The notes under the pieces are model-generated. The model saw only the letters and a list, made by a program, of their open reading frames with translations. It ran no database searches and was not told where the DNA came from. A stretch of 64,000 nt of DNA from Rhizobium sp. (lineage in GTDB: Bacteria; Pseudomonadota; Alphaproteobacteria; Rhizobiales; Rhizobiaceae). Made by a program: the position numbers and the translations under genes. Shown one piece after another: positions 52,391-61,274 of the stretch; within the stretch, counting starts at the first letter, position 1, and each line of letters begins with the position of its first letter. Location: NCBI GenBank assembly GCA_019739215.1, contig JAHHDR010000019.1, positions 62,001-126,000 on the forward strand, given 5' to 3'.

Positions 52391-53015
52391 ACTGATGCTT
52401 CTCAACTACGAGCTTGACGAGAACGCCTACAAGGTCCGGCTCCTTGGCGCGTTCCTCGGGCTCGATATTGTCCTGCAGGGCATCGACATGTTTCCCGGCG
52501 GCGAGCACCTTTCGCCGCAGTTCCGCGCGCTCTCGCCGGCCGGCGCCCTGCCCGTCCTTCGCGACGGCGACTTCACGATATCGGGCGCCGAAGCCTGCCT
52601 CGCCTATCTCGCAAACGGCTATCATCCCGGCCGGGATTGGCTGCCGCTCGAGCCGCGCGCCTTCGGCGAAGTCCAGCACTGGCTGTCCTTTGCCGCACTC
52701 CGGCTGGAGCCCGCGGTCTTGGCCCGGCGCAACGCCCTCTTCGACACGCCAGCAGACAGCCATGGAATGCGTCACGCCGCTGCGTCCGCCTTCACCCTGA
52801 TGGAGGATCACATGATCAGGCGCGGCCTTGACGGCAAGGACTGGTTCGCTGGCGAGCGCGCAACGATCGCCGACATTGCGCTATTCCCCTCCTTCGCCCT
52901 GTCGCGCGATTTCGGCATCGATCATGACGAATACCCGGCGCTCCGGAAATGGGCCCGCCGCTTCCGGATGCTGCAAGGCTTCAGAACAATGCCGGGAATC
53001 CCGGACTATAATTGA
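52383..53015 (+). CDS. Glutathione S-transferase-like protein
   Basis: A 210-residue GST-fold protein with an N-terminal thioredoxin-like domain (LNYELDENAYKVRLLGAFLGLDI, GALPVLRDGDFTISGAEACLAYL, where the last stretch is the glutathione-contact motif) and a helical C-terminal domain (DWFAGERATIADIALFPSFAL). I start it at a TTG (52383) because GGGGGAGG lies 6 nt upstream. An ATG at 52395 is the alternative. It overlaps the Rieske gene and belongs to the same operon. It may process a reactive product of the oxygenase. Confidence 0.82.
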   Translation: MGELMLLNYELDENAYKVRLLGAFLGLDIVLQGIDMFPGGEHLSPQFRALSPAGALPVLRDGDFTISGAEACLAYLANGYHPGRDWLPLEPRAFGEVQHWLSFAALRLEPAVLARRNALFDTPADSHGMRHAAASAFTLMEDHMIRRGLDGKDWFAGERATIADIALFPSFALSRDFGIDHDEYPALRKWARRFRMLQGFRTMPGIPDYN

Positions 53016-53090
53016 AATGAACCGCTGCCGGCCGCGTGTCACCGAACGCATGGCAGAGCCGGGAGGTCCCACCGTACGGTCGCCCGGCCA

Positions 53091-54614
53091 TCACGGCTTG
53101 GATGTCGGCAGCCTGATGTTCCTGAGCGAGAGCGCCGCGACAAGTCCGATCGCGATCAGCCCGGCCATGCTGAGGAAGACCGGCTGGAAGGCTCTGGTAT
53201 AGGTTTCCGCAATCATCTCCTGCGAATGCGCTGGCAGCGCCGCCATATCCGCCGGCGTCAACTGGTCAATGCTGGCGACGCCCGGAATGTCCACGCCCTG
53301 CCCGAGCATGTAGCTCGAGAGAACCGCGCCATATATGCTGATCGCGATCGAGGCGCCAGCCATGCGCGTCAGCGTCACGGCCCCGGTCGCGGCGCCGACA
53401 TCCCGGGGGTCGGTGGCATTCTGCACGCCGACGACGGGCACCTGTTGACCGAAGCCGACGCTTAGACCTTGCAGGACCATGACCATGGCGATGAGGTAGA
53501 TTGGCGTGCCGGCATGCAGCGTCGAGAATATCAGGAACGTGACCGTGCTGCCGGTCGTGCTGATCATGGCGAAGATCTTGTAGCGACCGGTCAGCGAGAT
53601 CAGGCGGCCTGCGGTCAGCGACCCCGCGGCAATGCCGCCGGTCAGGGCGATGAAGAGCAGTCCCGCCTGCGAGGGAGTTAGCCCAGTGGTGGTTTGCAGG
53701 AACAGCGCGATATAATTCACCGAGCCGATCCCGACCGCGCCGCTCACCAGCGAGACGACCAGCAACAGGCTGATGGTCGGGTTCCGGAACAGGCTAAGCG
53801 GAATGATCGGCTCGGCCACCCGGCGCTCGACGACGACCCATGCGATGGCGAAGGCAATGCCCGTGGCGGCGACGGCGGCACTGCCGACCGACAGAAGCGA
53901 GCCGAACAACTGGCTCCCGTCGGCCCAGAGCACGACGCAGGCAACCGCACCGGCCAGCAGGATGGCGCCGGCATAGTCGATCTCAGGCTTCCGGTCCGGC
54001 TTGCGGTTCGGCAGGATGAGAGCCAGCCCCGCCAGCACGATGATCCCGATCGGCAGGTTGACGAGAAAGATCGATCGCCAGCCGAAGACATCGGACAGCA
54101 CGCCTCCCAGCGTTGGCCCGATAGCGCCGGCGGCCATCAGCATCAGGCTCGAATAGCTCTGGTAGCGCGCCCTGACCCGCGGCTCGAACATGTCGGCATT
54201 GATGGAAAAGATCGACACCATGATGCCGCCGCCGCCCAGGCCCTGCAGGACGCGCGCCGCGATCAGCTGGTTCATCGAGCCCGCAAGTCCGCAGACCAGC
54301 GATCCGAGCGTGAACACGAAGATCGCCGCCATCATCACATATTTGCGGCCGAAGAGATCGCCCAGCTTTCCATAGAAGGGCATGACGGTGCTGACCGCGA
54401 GGAGATAGGCCGAGCCGACCCAGGCAAACCGTTCGAGCTCCCCGAACTCGCCGACGATCGTCGGCAGCGCGGTCGAGACGATCTGGTTGTCGAGCGTCGC
54501 CATGAACATGCCGCCCATCAGCAGCGCAAAGGCCAGCAGGCGCCGGCGCGGATCGGGCACGAGCGAGACAAAGGCAGAGGGGGCTTCGGCGGCAGGCGGC
54601 ACACGGGCGTCCAT
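53091..54614 (-). CDS. MFS drug:proton antiporter, 14-helix DHA2 family
   Basis: Multidrug efflux permease, 507 residues, with about 14 membrane helices. It shows DHA2 signatures: FMATLDNQIVSTALPTIVGEFG (helix 1), VSTVMPFYGKLGDLFGRKYVMM (motif A), VLQGLGGGGIMVSIFSI, and AAGAIGPTLGGVLSDVFGWRSIFLVNLPIGI (motif C). It is divergent from a MarR gene, with an inverted repeat in the 124-bp gap, so it is probably derepressed by the exported compounds. Confidence 0.92.
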   Translation of the reverse strand: MDARVPPAAEAPSAFVSLVPDPRRRLLAFALLMGGMFMATLDNQIVSTALPTIVGEFGELERFAWVGSAYLLAVSTVMPFYGKLGDLFGRKYVMMAAIFVFTLGSLVCGLAGSMNQLIAARVLQGLGGGGIMVSIFSINADMFEPRVRARYQSYSSLMLMAAGAIGPTLGGVLSDVFGWRSIFLVNLPIGIIVLAGLALILPNRKPDRKPEIDYAGAILLAGAVACVVLWADGSQLFGSLLSVGSAAVAATGIAFAIAWVVVERRVAEPIIPLSLFRNPTISLLLVVSLVSGAVGIGSVNYIALFLQTTTGLTPSQAGLLFIALTGGIAAGSLTAGRLISLTGRYKIFAMISTTGSTVTFLIFSTLHAGTPIYLIAMVMVLQGLSVGFGQQVPVVGVQNATDPRDVGAATGAVTLTRMAGASIAISIYGAVLSSYMLGQGVDIPGVASIDQLTPADMAALPAHSQEMIAETYTRAFQPVFLSMAGLIAIGLVAALSLRNIRLPTSKP

Positions 54615-54680
54615 GGGAACATCACTCGATCAGGTTGATGGCGATCATATGTGCCAAAGTCACGGATATGTCAACAACAC

Positions 54681-54701
54681 AAATGTGACATGAGCACATT
54701 T
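54681..54701. promoter_or_regulatory. Inverted repeat, probable MarR operator
   Basis: AAATGTG and CACATTT are perfect 7-bp arms around a 7-nt spacer (ACATGAG), with ACAC and GTGT flanks extending the symmetry. It sits between the divergent MFS and MarR genes. Confidence 0.6.
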
Positions 54702-54738
54702 CTCGTGTTCTTTCGCGACCGATATGCTAGAACGGCCC

Positions 54739-55278
54739 ATGACCTCACAAACGCTTGAAAAGCCCGCCCTATCGGATCGCGCCGACGAAATCGTCCGCAT
54801 CAGCGGCATCATGGGCCGGATGCGGCTCTTGATCGGACGCCGTTACATCGGCCGGCTGGCGATCAGCCGCGCCGGCGCCGGGCTTGAACTGTCGCATCTC
54901 GATATGCTCTCGCTGGTGCGCCGCCTGTCGCGAAGTCAGGAAGTCACCGTCGGCGCCCTTGCCGAGCAGATGCGGCTCGACCATTCCCGCGTCAGCCGGG
55001 TCGTGGCCGACCTCGTCAAACGCGGCGTGCTTCGCCGCGAGGCCTCGCAGGAGGATGCCCGCCGGACGCTCGTCGCGCTCACCGGCGATGGCATCGACTG
55101 GCTCGACCGGATGAATGTGGTGAAGCACGAAGTAATCGGCCAGATCCTGGCCGACTGGAGCAACGAGGAACTGGAGCAGTTTTCCGACCTCTACGACCGC
55201 TTCGTCGAGAAGTTCGAGCAATATGCGCGGGCCAATGACGCCGACGAGGCAAGGGCCGTCGCCGAGATTCGAACCTGA
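54739..55278 (+). CDS. MarR-family transcriptional regulator
   Basis: A 179-residue winged-helix repressor. The DNA-binding part spans about residues 45-115 (ELSHLDMLSLVRRLSRSQEVTVGALAEQMRLDHSRVSRVVADLVKRGVLRRE, with the beta wing DARRTLVALTGDG), and flanking helices form the dimer. It likely represses the divergent MFS gene and itself through the repeat at 54681-54701. An ATG at 54724 would add 5 residues. Neither start has a strong ribosome site. It converges with epmB, with a 13-bp gap. Confidence 0.88.
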   Translation: MTSQTLEKPALSDRADEIVRISGIMGRMRLLIGRRYIGRLAISRAGAGLELSHLDMLSLVRRLSRSQEVTVGALAEQMRLDHSRVSRVVADLVKRGVLRREASQEDARRTLVALTGDGIDWLDRMNVVKHEVIGQILADWSNEELEQFSDLYDRFVEKFEQYARANDADEARAVAEIRT

Positions 55279-55291
55279 CCGGCCGCCGATC

Positions 55292-56350
55292 TCATCTGTC
55301 CCGATATGTCTGCACCCGTCCCAACCTGTCCTCGACGGAGTAGCAGCCTTCCGCCGTTTCCGTCACCGGGCTTTCGGACAGCGACACCTTGCCGTGTCCG
55401 CCGGGTATGTCGAGGATGTAATGCGGCATGCAGAGGCCCGAGACCTTCGCCCGGAGTGCGGCAACCAGCCTCCGCCCCTCGGCGATCGACAGCCGGAAGT
55501 GGCTGGTGCCCGGCGCCAGATCGGGGTGGTGCAGATAGTAGGGCTTCACACGCAACTCCACGAACCGGCGCATCAGCGCCGCCAGCACCGCCGCGTCGTC
55601 GTTCACCCCCCGAAGCAGCACCGACTGACTGACCATGACCACCCCCGACGCAATCAGCCTGTCGATCGCATGCTTGGCGTATCCGGTCAGTTCCCGGGGG
55701 TGATTGGCATGCAACGCCACGTAAACCGTCTTGCCGGAGCATGTCAGCGCATCCAGCAACTCAGTGGTCATCCTCGAGGGATCGGTGACCGGCACGCGGC
55801 TGTGGAACCGGATGACCTTCACATGCGCCACCTGTCCGAGCGCCGACATGATCTCCGTGAGCCGGCGCGGCGAAAGCACCAGCGGATCCCCGCCAGTGAT
55901 GATCACTTCCCATATTTCAGGATCGGCGGCGACATAGTCGATGGCGCGTTTCAGCGCCGCGGTCCCCATAGTGCCGTCCCCCGACGGGCCGACCATCTCG
56001 CGGCGGAAGCAGAAGCGGCAGTAGACCGGACAGACATGCACGGCCTTGAGCAGCACCCGGTCCGGATATCGGTGGACGATGCCCGGCACCGGACTATGCG
56101 GCCCGTCGCCGATCGGATCGTCGCGCTCCTCGGGCCGTCGATCGAGTTCGGCGACCATGGGCAGATACTGGCGGGCGATCGGGTCAGCCGGATCCTCGCG
56201 GTCGATCAGAGCGGCAACGCTGTCCGTGAGGGAAATCGCATAACGGTCAGCCACCGGCTGCAACGCTGCGGACTGGTCCGCGTCGATCAGCCCGGCGTCC
56301 ACAAGTCCCCCCAGCGACGTCAGGGACAACGGCGCGGTTCTGCCCGCCAT
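55292..56350 (-). CDS. epmB: EF-P beta-lysylation radical-SAM enzyme EpmB (lysine 2,3-aminomutase-like)
   Basis: Converts L-alpha-lysine to R-beta-lysine for attachment to elongation factor P. The 352-residue protein starts [15 protein letters not shown], has the radical-SAM cluster Cys107-x3-Cys111-x2-Cys114 (VCPVYCRFCFRR), EVIITGGDPLVLSPRRL and LHHPDLAPGTSHFRLSIAEG (PLP and lysine contacts), and ends with HYILDIPGGHGKVSLSESP. Its ATG overlaps the epmA stop (ATGA). Adjacency to epmA and efp confirms the EF-P role over clostridial lysine fermentation. Confidence 0.94.
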   Translation of the reverse strand: MAGRTAPLSLTSLGGLVDAGLIDADQSAALQPVADRYAISLTDSVAALIDREDPADPIARQYLPMVAELDRRPEERDDPIGDGPHSPVPGIVHRYPDRVLLKAVHVCPVYCRFCFRREMVGPSGDGTMGTAALKRAIDYVAADPEIWEVIITGGDPLVLSPRRLTEIMSALGQVAHVKVIRFHSRVPVTDPSRMTTELLDALTCSGKTVYVALHANHPRELTGYAKHAIDRLIASGVVMVSQSVLLRGVNDDAAVLAALMRRFVELRVKPYYLHHPDLAPGTSHFRLSIAEGRRLVAALRAKVSGLCMPHYILDIPGGHGKVSLSESPVTETAEGCYSVEDRLGRVQTYRDR

Positions 56351-57426
56351 CACCGGTTCCACCGCGCCGGAGTCCAGATCACCTGCTCGATCCGCGACGC
56401 CCCGCATGCCAGCATAACCAGCCGGTCGAACCCCAGCGCCGCGCCGCTCGCCTCGGGCATGACTGCAAGCGCCGCAAGAAAATCCTCGTCGAGCGGATAG
56501 CGTTCGCCGTAGATCCGCGATTTCTCGTCCATGTCGGCCTCGAATCGGCGCCGTTGCTCGGTCGCGTCCGTCAACTCGCCGAAGGCATTGGCGAGTTCCA
56601 CGCCGCAGGCATAGAGCTCGAACCGCTCGGCCACCTTGGGCGACCGCAGCGACCTCCGCGCCAGGGCCGCCTCGGTGATCGGATACTCGCACAGAATGGT
56701 CGCCCTGCCCCGACCGAGCTCCGGCTCGATCTTCTCGATCAGCACGCGGGAGAAAATGTCCGACCAGTTGTCGTCTCCGGCGATGCGTATGCCGGCCTTC
56801 GCCGCCTGGCTGGCGAGCTTCTGTCGATCGATCTCGCCCTTGGGGCTGATCGTCGCCAGCAGGTCGATGCCGGCGTGGCGCTCGAAGGCCTCGGCCAGCG
56901 TCAGCCGCTCGGGCTCGAGAAACGGGTCGCATTCGATGTCGCGGTGACGGAAGGTCGACGTGCCCGCGACTTCGGCAGCGAGTGCCAGGATCTCGCCGCA
57001 GTCGCGCATCAGGGCGTCATAGGTCTCGCCCGCCCGGTACCATTCCAGCATGGTGAATTCAGGCTGGTGGGTCGGCGATTGCTCGCGGTTGCGGTAGACA
57101 TGGGCGAAGGTGAAGATGCGGCGTTCGCCGGCGGCGAGAAGCTTCTTGCAAGCGAATTCCGGCGATGTGTGCAGATAGAGCGTGCTGCTCGCGCCATCGG
57201 AACCGACAAGCTCGGTCGAAAAAGCGTGCAGATGGGTCTCGTTGCCGGGCGACACCTGCAGGGCAGCCGTATCGATCTCCAGGAAATCGTCGCCGGAGAA
57301 GAAGGCGCGCAAGGCCGACTGTATCCGGTTGCGGGCAAGAAGCGATGGACGCCGGTCGGCATGCACATGGGGCCGCCACCATTCTGAAGGCGAAATCGTT
57401 TCGCTGGACGACGAAAGCTTTCTCAT
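56350..57426 (-). CDS. epmA: EF-P lysine aminoacylase EpmA (GenX/PoxA)
   Basis: LysRS-like enzyme that ligates beta-lysine to Lys34 of EF-P. The 358-residue protein lacks the anticodon-binding domain of true LysRS and has class II motifs: [15 protein letters not shown]-type start, [32 protein letters not shown] (motif 2) and [15 protein letters not shown] (motif 3). [15 protein letters not shown] lies between. It is coupled to epmB and divergent from efp (126 bp), so the modification system is complete in one place apart from the optional hydroxylase EpmC. Confidence 0.94.
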   Translation of the reverse strand: MRKLSSSSETISPSEWWRPHVHADRRPSLLARNRIQSALRAFFSGDDFLEIDTAALQVSPGNETHLHAFSTELVGSDGASSTLYLHTSPEFACKKLLAAGERRIFTFAHVYRNREQSPTHQPEFTMLEWYRAGETYDALMRDCGEILALAAEVAGTSTFRHRDIECDPFLEPERLTLAEAFERHAGIDLLATISPKGEIDRQKLASQAAKAGIRIAGDDNWSDIFSRVLIEKIEPELGRGRATILCEYPITEAALARRSLRSPKVAERFELYACGVELANAFGELTDATEQRRRFEADMDEKSRIYGERYPLDEDFLAALAVMPEASGAALGFDRLVMLACGASRIEQVIWTPARWNR

Positions 57427-57552
57427 CGGGTTCGGTCGATTCCGTCTGGCAATTGCCGGGATTTCGGGTTAGTAGCGCGCCACAAATCCAGTTCCGCGCT
57501 CTTCCGGACGCCGTCCCTTAAAGCGCGTTTCAACAAGATACAAGGAAGTCTT

Positions 57553-58122
57553 ATGGCAAAGGTCATCGCTTCTCAGCTTCGCAAGGGCAATGTCCTCGAT
57601 ATCGATGGACGTCTCTATGTGGTGTTGACCGCGCAGAATTTTCATCCCGGCAAGGGCACGCCGGTGACCCAGATCGACATGCGGCGCATCTCCGACGGCG
57701 TGAAGGTTTCCGAGCGCTGGAAGACGACCGAACAGGTTGAACGCGCCGTGGTCGAAGACCTCAACTTCCAGTTCCTTTATGAGGATGGCGAAGGCTTCCA
57801 CTTCATGAACCCGGTCAATTACGACCAGGTAGCCGCCTCGCCCGACATGGTCGGCGACGACAAGGCCTACCTGATCGAAGGCATGACCGTGCAGCTGTCG
57901 ATCCACGATGGCAACCCAATCGCGCTGACCCTGCCGCGCCAGGCCACTTTCGAAGTCGTCGAGACCCAGCCGGTCACCAAGGGCCAGACCGCATCATCGT
58001 CCTACAAGCCAGCTATCCTGTCCAACGGCGTTCGCACCAACGTGCCGCCGCATATCGAAGCCGGCACCCGCATCGTTATCCTTACCGAGGACGCTTCCTA
58101 CGTGGAACGCGCCAAGGACTGA
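57553..58122 (+). CDS. efp: Elongation factor P
   Basis: Relieves ribosome stalling at polyproline. The 189-residue protein has the KOW-like N-terminal domain, two OB domains and the modifiable lysine Lys34 in the loop HPGKGTPV (residues 31-38). [16 protein letters not shown] and the C-terminal [32 protein letters not shown] are EF-P signatures. AAGGAAG precedes the ATG. The Pro-Gly-Lys-Gly loop fits beta-lysylation by EpmAB encoded next door. Confidence 0.97.
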   Translation: MAKVIASQLRKGNVLDIDGRLYVVLTAQNFHPGKGTPVTQIDMRRISDGVKVSERWKTTEQVERAVVEDLNFQFLYEDGEGFHFMNPVNYDQVAASPDMVGDDKAYLIEGMTVQLSIHDGNPIALTLPRQATFEVVETQPVTKGQTASSSYKPAILSNGVRTNVPPHIEAGTRIVILTEDASYVERAKD

Positions 58123-58146
58123 TCCAGCCGGATCAGCCAAAATGTG

Positions 58147-58177
58147 CGGCATGCCCTCTGGCGGGCCGTTTCTTTTT
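58147..58177. terminator. Terminator between efp and the convergent aminotransferase gene
   Basis: CGGCATGCC pairs with GGCGGGCCG across CTCT with a 2x2 internal loop, followed by TTTCTTTTT for efp. It ends at the stop codon of the minus-strand aminotransferase gene. Confidence 0.75.
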
Positions 58178-59024
58178 AGCTGTGCGCCCAGTCCCAGTAG
58201 AGCGACCGCGCCTTGCGGGCGATCGGGCCGAACTGGAAATTCCGCTCGTCGAAGGCGATGATCGGCATGACCTTGTTCATGTTGCCGGTCGAGAAGATCT
58301 CGTCGGCCTCGCGGAAGTCCTCTACCGACAGCGTGATCTCGTGGACGCTGACACCACTCTCCCGCAGCAGGCCCATGACGCGCTGGCGGGTGATGCCGTT
58401 GAGGAACGTGCCGTTCGGCACCGGCGTGAACACCTCCCCGCCCCGCGCCATGAAGACATTGGCGGTTGCAAGCTCGGCAACGTTGCCCAGCATGTCGCAG
58501 ACCAGCGCGTTCTGGAAACCCTTGGTCTTGGCCTCGCGCAGCATGCGGGCATTGTTGGGATAGAGGCAGGCGGCCTTGGCATTGACGGGCATCACCTCGA
58601 GCGTCGGACGGCGGAACTGGGTGGTGGTGATCGATGTGCCCTTGGGCTCGGACATCGGGATGGCCTCGAGGCAGAGCGCAAATTCCGTCGACTCCGGCAG
58701 CGGCAGGATCAGGCTGCCCTCGCCTTCCTCGGCCCAGTACATCGGCCGGATATAGACCGCCGTGCCTGGCTCGAACTTCTTGAGACCCTCCAGCGCCAGC
58801 GTCTCGATCTCCGCCGCCGACAGCATCGGGGCGAGGCCCAACGCCTTGGCCGAGTCATTGGCGCGCGCGCAGTGCCGGTCGAGATCAGGCGTCACGCCCT
58901 CGAACAGCCGCGCCCCATCGAAGATCACCGAGCCGAGCCAGGTCCCGTGCGAGGCTGCGCCGAGGATCTTCACGTCACCCTCGTGCCACTCGCCCTTGAA
59001 ATAGGTCCACATCGGTCTGGTCAT
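58176..59024 (-). CDS. Class IV aminotransferase (branched-chain/D-amino-acid type)
   Basis: PLP fold-type IV aminotransferase of 282 residues. It starts MTRPMWTYFKGEWHEG, has FDGARLFEGVTPDLDRHCAR, the conserved MPVNAKAACLYPNNARMLREAK with the PLP lysine, VAELATANVFMARG and the phosphate-contact NGITRQRVMGLLRE. It resembles BCATs and D-amino-acid aminotransferases, and exact specificity cannot be read. GGAGGACACCC precedes the ATG. It lies 31 bp downstream of hutC, so it may be part of the hut operon. Confidence 0.86.
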   Translation of the reverse strand: MTRPMWTYFKGEWHEGDVKILGAASHGTWLGSVIFDGARLFEGVTPDLDRHCARANDSAKALGLAPMLSAAEIETLALEGLKKFEPGTAVYIRPMYWAEEGEGSLILPLPESTEFALCLEAIPMSEPKGTSITTTQFRRPTLEVMPVNAKAACLYPNNARMLREAKTKGFQNALVCDMLGNVAELATANVFMARGGEVFTPVPNGTFLNGITRQRVMGLLRESGVSVHEITLSVEDFREADEIFSTGNMNKVMPIIAFDERNFQFGPIARKARSLYWDWAHS

Positions 59025-59055
59025 GGGTGTCCTCCGTCTGGTGTTTTCGGTCAGA

Positions 59056-59826
59056 TCAGCTCTGCATCGGTGCGAAATTCGCGATCAGTTCAAAGGTTTG
59101 GCCGGGATAGACCAGCCGCACGAGCGTCACGTAAATTCCATTCATCCGCGTCCGGCGGTCGATCTGCAGACACGGCGTCCCCTCGGAAATCTCAAGCACA
59201 TTGGCAATCTCGGCATCGGCGCCGATCGCCTGGATGCGGTGCTCGGCTGCGCTCCAGGGCACGCGCTCGATCAGCCACGGTCCCGGCGCGACCTTGTCGA
59301 AGGGTTGCGTCGCAGCCTCCGGCACGGCGGCGAGGTTGATCAGCCGCTCCTCATAGGTGAATGGTCTTCGACCCGCGAAATGCCGGCATTGCAAATCGAT
59401 GACGACGGAGCCCGCCCGAAGGTCGAGTTGCTCACGCTCGTCGGCATTGGCCCGGCGCTGCGCGCGCGCCAGCAGTTCGTAGTCGTAGGTCATGCCGAGA
59501 GACTGGACCTCGGCCTTGATATCGCGGATCTCGAGCACCGCCGACTGGGCATGCGGCTGGGTGACGAAGCTGCCGGAGCGCTTGCGACGCTCGATCAATC
59601 CGGCCTTGGCCAGCTGCGAAAGCGCCTTGTTGACCGTCATCCGCGAGCAGGCGTATTGCGCCGCAAGCTCCATTTCGAAAGGGATGCGATGGCCGGGAGG
59701 CCACTCACCCGACAGGATGCGGCCCTCGATATCTCCAAGGATGCGCTGGTGAAGCGAGGGCGCGGAATCACCGCGGGAAAGTACGGATGCGAGCGTCATG
59801 TGCCGATGTTCGTTTTCCGCGCGCAT
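59056..59826 (-). CDS. hutC: Histidine utilisation repressor HutC (GntR family)
   Basis: Represses hut genes and responds to urocanate. The 256-residue protein has a GntR winged helix (about residues 24-95: LHQRILGDIEGRILSGEWPPGHRIPFEMELAAQYACSRMTVNKALSQLAKAGLIERRKRSGSFV) and a UTRA ligand domain (about 105-245, EERLINLAAVPEA, ERVPWSAAEHRIQAIGADAEIANVLEISEGTPCLQIDRRT). It lies 28 bp after hutF on the same strand. An in-frame ATG at 59799 begins MTLASVLS and could be the real start. Confidence 0.93.
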   Translation of the reverse strand: MRAENEHRHMTLASVLSRGDSAPSLHQRILGDIEGRILSGEWPPGHRIPFEMELAAQYACSRMTVNKALSQLAKAGLIERRKRSGSFVTQPHAQSAVLEIRDIKAEVQSLGMTYDYELLARAQRRANADEREQLDLRAGSVVIDLQCRHFAGRRPFTYEERLINLAAVPEAATQPFDKVAPGPWLIERVPWSAAEHRIQAIGADAEIANVLEISEGTPCLQIDRRTRMNGIYVTLVRLVYPGQTFELIANFAPMQS

Positions 59827-59854
59827 TAGTCAAGGGTGGCCGTGGCGCAGCGCC

Positions 59855-61198
59855 TCAAACGGCGAGCAATTCCTTCATCACGCCGGCAAAGCGCGAACCG
59901 ATCCGGTCGCGATTGCGGTGACGTCCGTCGCTGACGATCCGGACACCATCCACCCACACGCTGTCGACCCGCATGCCGTCGCCGAACACCCAGGCATCGA
60001 GGACCTGATCGCCGCGATAGCCGACATCGAAGACGGGCTTGAGGCTGGCGAAATCGGCCGGCGATCCCGCGGCAATGCCCGTGTCGTGCATCAGTGCCTG
60101 GCCGCCGCCGGCCACCGCCTCGTCGAACAGGGTCCGCCCCGTCGACCGCCCCTTGGTCGCGATCACGTTCCTGGCGCGATGCAGGGGGCGCTGCGAATAT
60201 TCGAGCTGGCGGAGTTCGGCCCCAAGGCCGATCTGCACATTCGAGTCCGAGCCGACCGAGATCGCCCCACCATGTTCCAGGGCCAGCGGCGCCTGGAAGA
60301 ACCCGTCGCCGAGATTGGCCTCGGTGATCGGGCAGAGGCCGGCGACGACGCCGCGCCCAGCCATGGCGATGGTCTCCGCGTCGGTCATGTGAGTGGCGTG
60401 GACGAAGCACCAACGCCCGTCGGCATCAGAGTTCTCAAGCAGGTATTCGACCGGCCGCATGCCCGCGAAAGCGAGGCAATCCTCAACCTCCTTCACCTGC
60501 TCGGCGATATGGATATGGATCGGCCCATCGAACGCAAGCTGCTGCAAGGCACGGATTTCCTCGATCGTCGCAGCGCGCAGGCTGTGCGGCGCGATGCCGA
60601 CTTTGGACTGATTCAAACTCTCAACGGCTTTCTGCGCACCCTCAATCAGTCGCGCGAAGCTGTTGACATCATTGATGAACCGTCGTTGGCCCTCGCCCGG
60701 CGCCTGCCCGCCGAACTGCGAATGCGCATAGAAGACCGGCAGCAGCGTCAGCCCGATACCCGTTTCCTGCGCGGCGGCGGCAATGCGCACGGAATGTTCG
60801 GCAATGTCGGCATAGTGCCCGCCATCCTTGGCGTGATGCAAGTAGTGAAATTCGCCCACGCGCGTGAAGCCGGCCTCCAGCATCTCGACATAGAGCTGCG
60901 CCGCGACGGCCTCGATCTGGTCGGGATCGAAGCTCAGCGCAAAGCGATACATCAGGTCGCGCCAGCTCCAGAAATTGTCGCTGCCCGGACCGGGCATCTC
61001 GGTCAGGCCCGCCATGGCGCGCTGGAAGGCATGGCTGTGCACATTGCCCATCCCCGGCACCAGGATCGAATGCCGCTCGTCGCCGGCTTCGGGCGTCGCA
61101 TCGGCTGCGACGCTGGCGATCCTGCCCGCCTCGACGACAACCCGCGCATCCCTGATCCAGCCCATGGGCGTCAGAACCTGCTCTGCAAAAATTGCCAT
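59855..61198 (-). CDS. hutF: Formimidoylglutamate deiminase HutF
   Basis: Zinc amidohydrolase that removes ammonia from N-formimidoyl-L-glutamate to give N-formylglutamate, the five-step histidine pathway. The 447-residue protein has [17 protein letters not shown] (metal His pair), [34 protein letters not shown] and [22 protein letters not shown]. The ATG at 61198 is chosen because GGGGG lies 5 nt upstream. Another ATG directly before it is too close. It diverges from hutI over a HutC-like palindrome. Confidence 0.94.
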   Translation of the reverse strand: MAIFAEQVLTPMGWIRDARVVVEAGRIASVAADATPEAGDERHSILVPGMGNVHSHAFQRAMAGLTEMPGPGSDNFWSWRDLMYRFALSFDPDQIEAVAAQLYVEMLEAGFTRVGEFHYLHHAKDGGHYADIAEHSVRIAAAAQETGIGLTLLPVFYAHSQFGGQAPGEGQRRFINDVNSFARLIEGAQKAVESLNQSKVGIAPHSLRAATIEEIRALQQLAFDGPIHIHIAEQVKEVEDCLAFAGMRPVEYLLENSDADGRWCFVHATHMTDAETIAMAGRGVVAGLCPITEANLGDGFFQAPLALEHGGAISVGSDSNVQIGLGAELRQLEYSQRPLHRARNVIATKGRSTGRTLFDEAVAGGGQALMHDTGIAAGSPADFASLKPVFDVGYRGDQVLDAWVFGDGMRVDSVWVDGVRIVSDGRHRNRDRIGSRFAGVMKELLAV

Positions 61199-61232
61199 CA
61201 TGTCCCCCGAAACTGCTTGCAACGATTTCTAT

Positions 61233-61246
61233 TATGTATATACATA
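61233..61246. promoter_or_regulatory. 14-bp palindrome, probable HutC operator
   Basis: TATGTATATACATA lies in the 76-bp gap between divergent hutF and hutI and contains the TGTATATACA core reported for HutC sites. One site could control both operons. Confidence 0.75.
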
Positions 61247-61274
61247 TTCATCGACGAATGGGAAGGGTATTTTC

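Noticed and set aside
36168-53015. Horizontally acquired island with ends
   Set aside because: The toxin-antitoxin and catabolic genes suggest mobility, but no integrase, tRNA target, direct-repeat ends or insertion sequence was found.
53694-54638. 314-codon plus-strand ORF opposite the MFS gene
   Set aside because: Hydrophilic Asp/Arg/His-rich translation antisense to a 14-helix transporter; no ribosome site.
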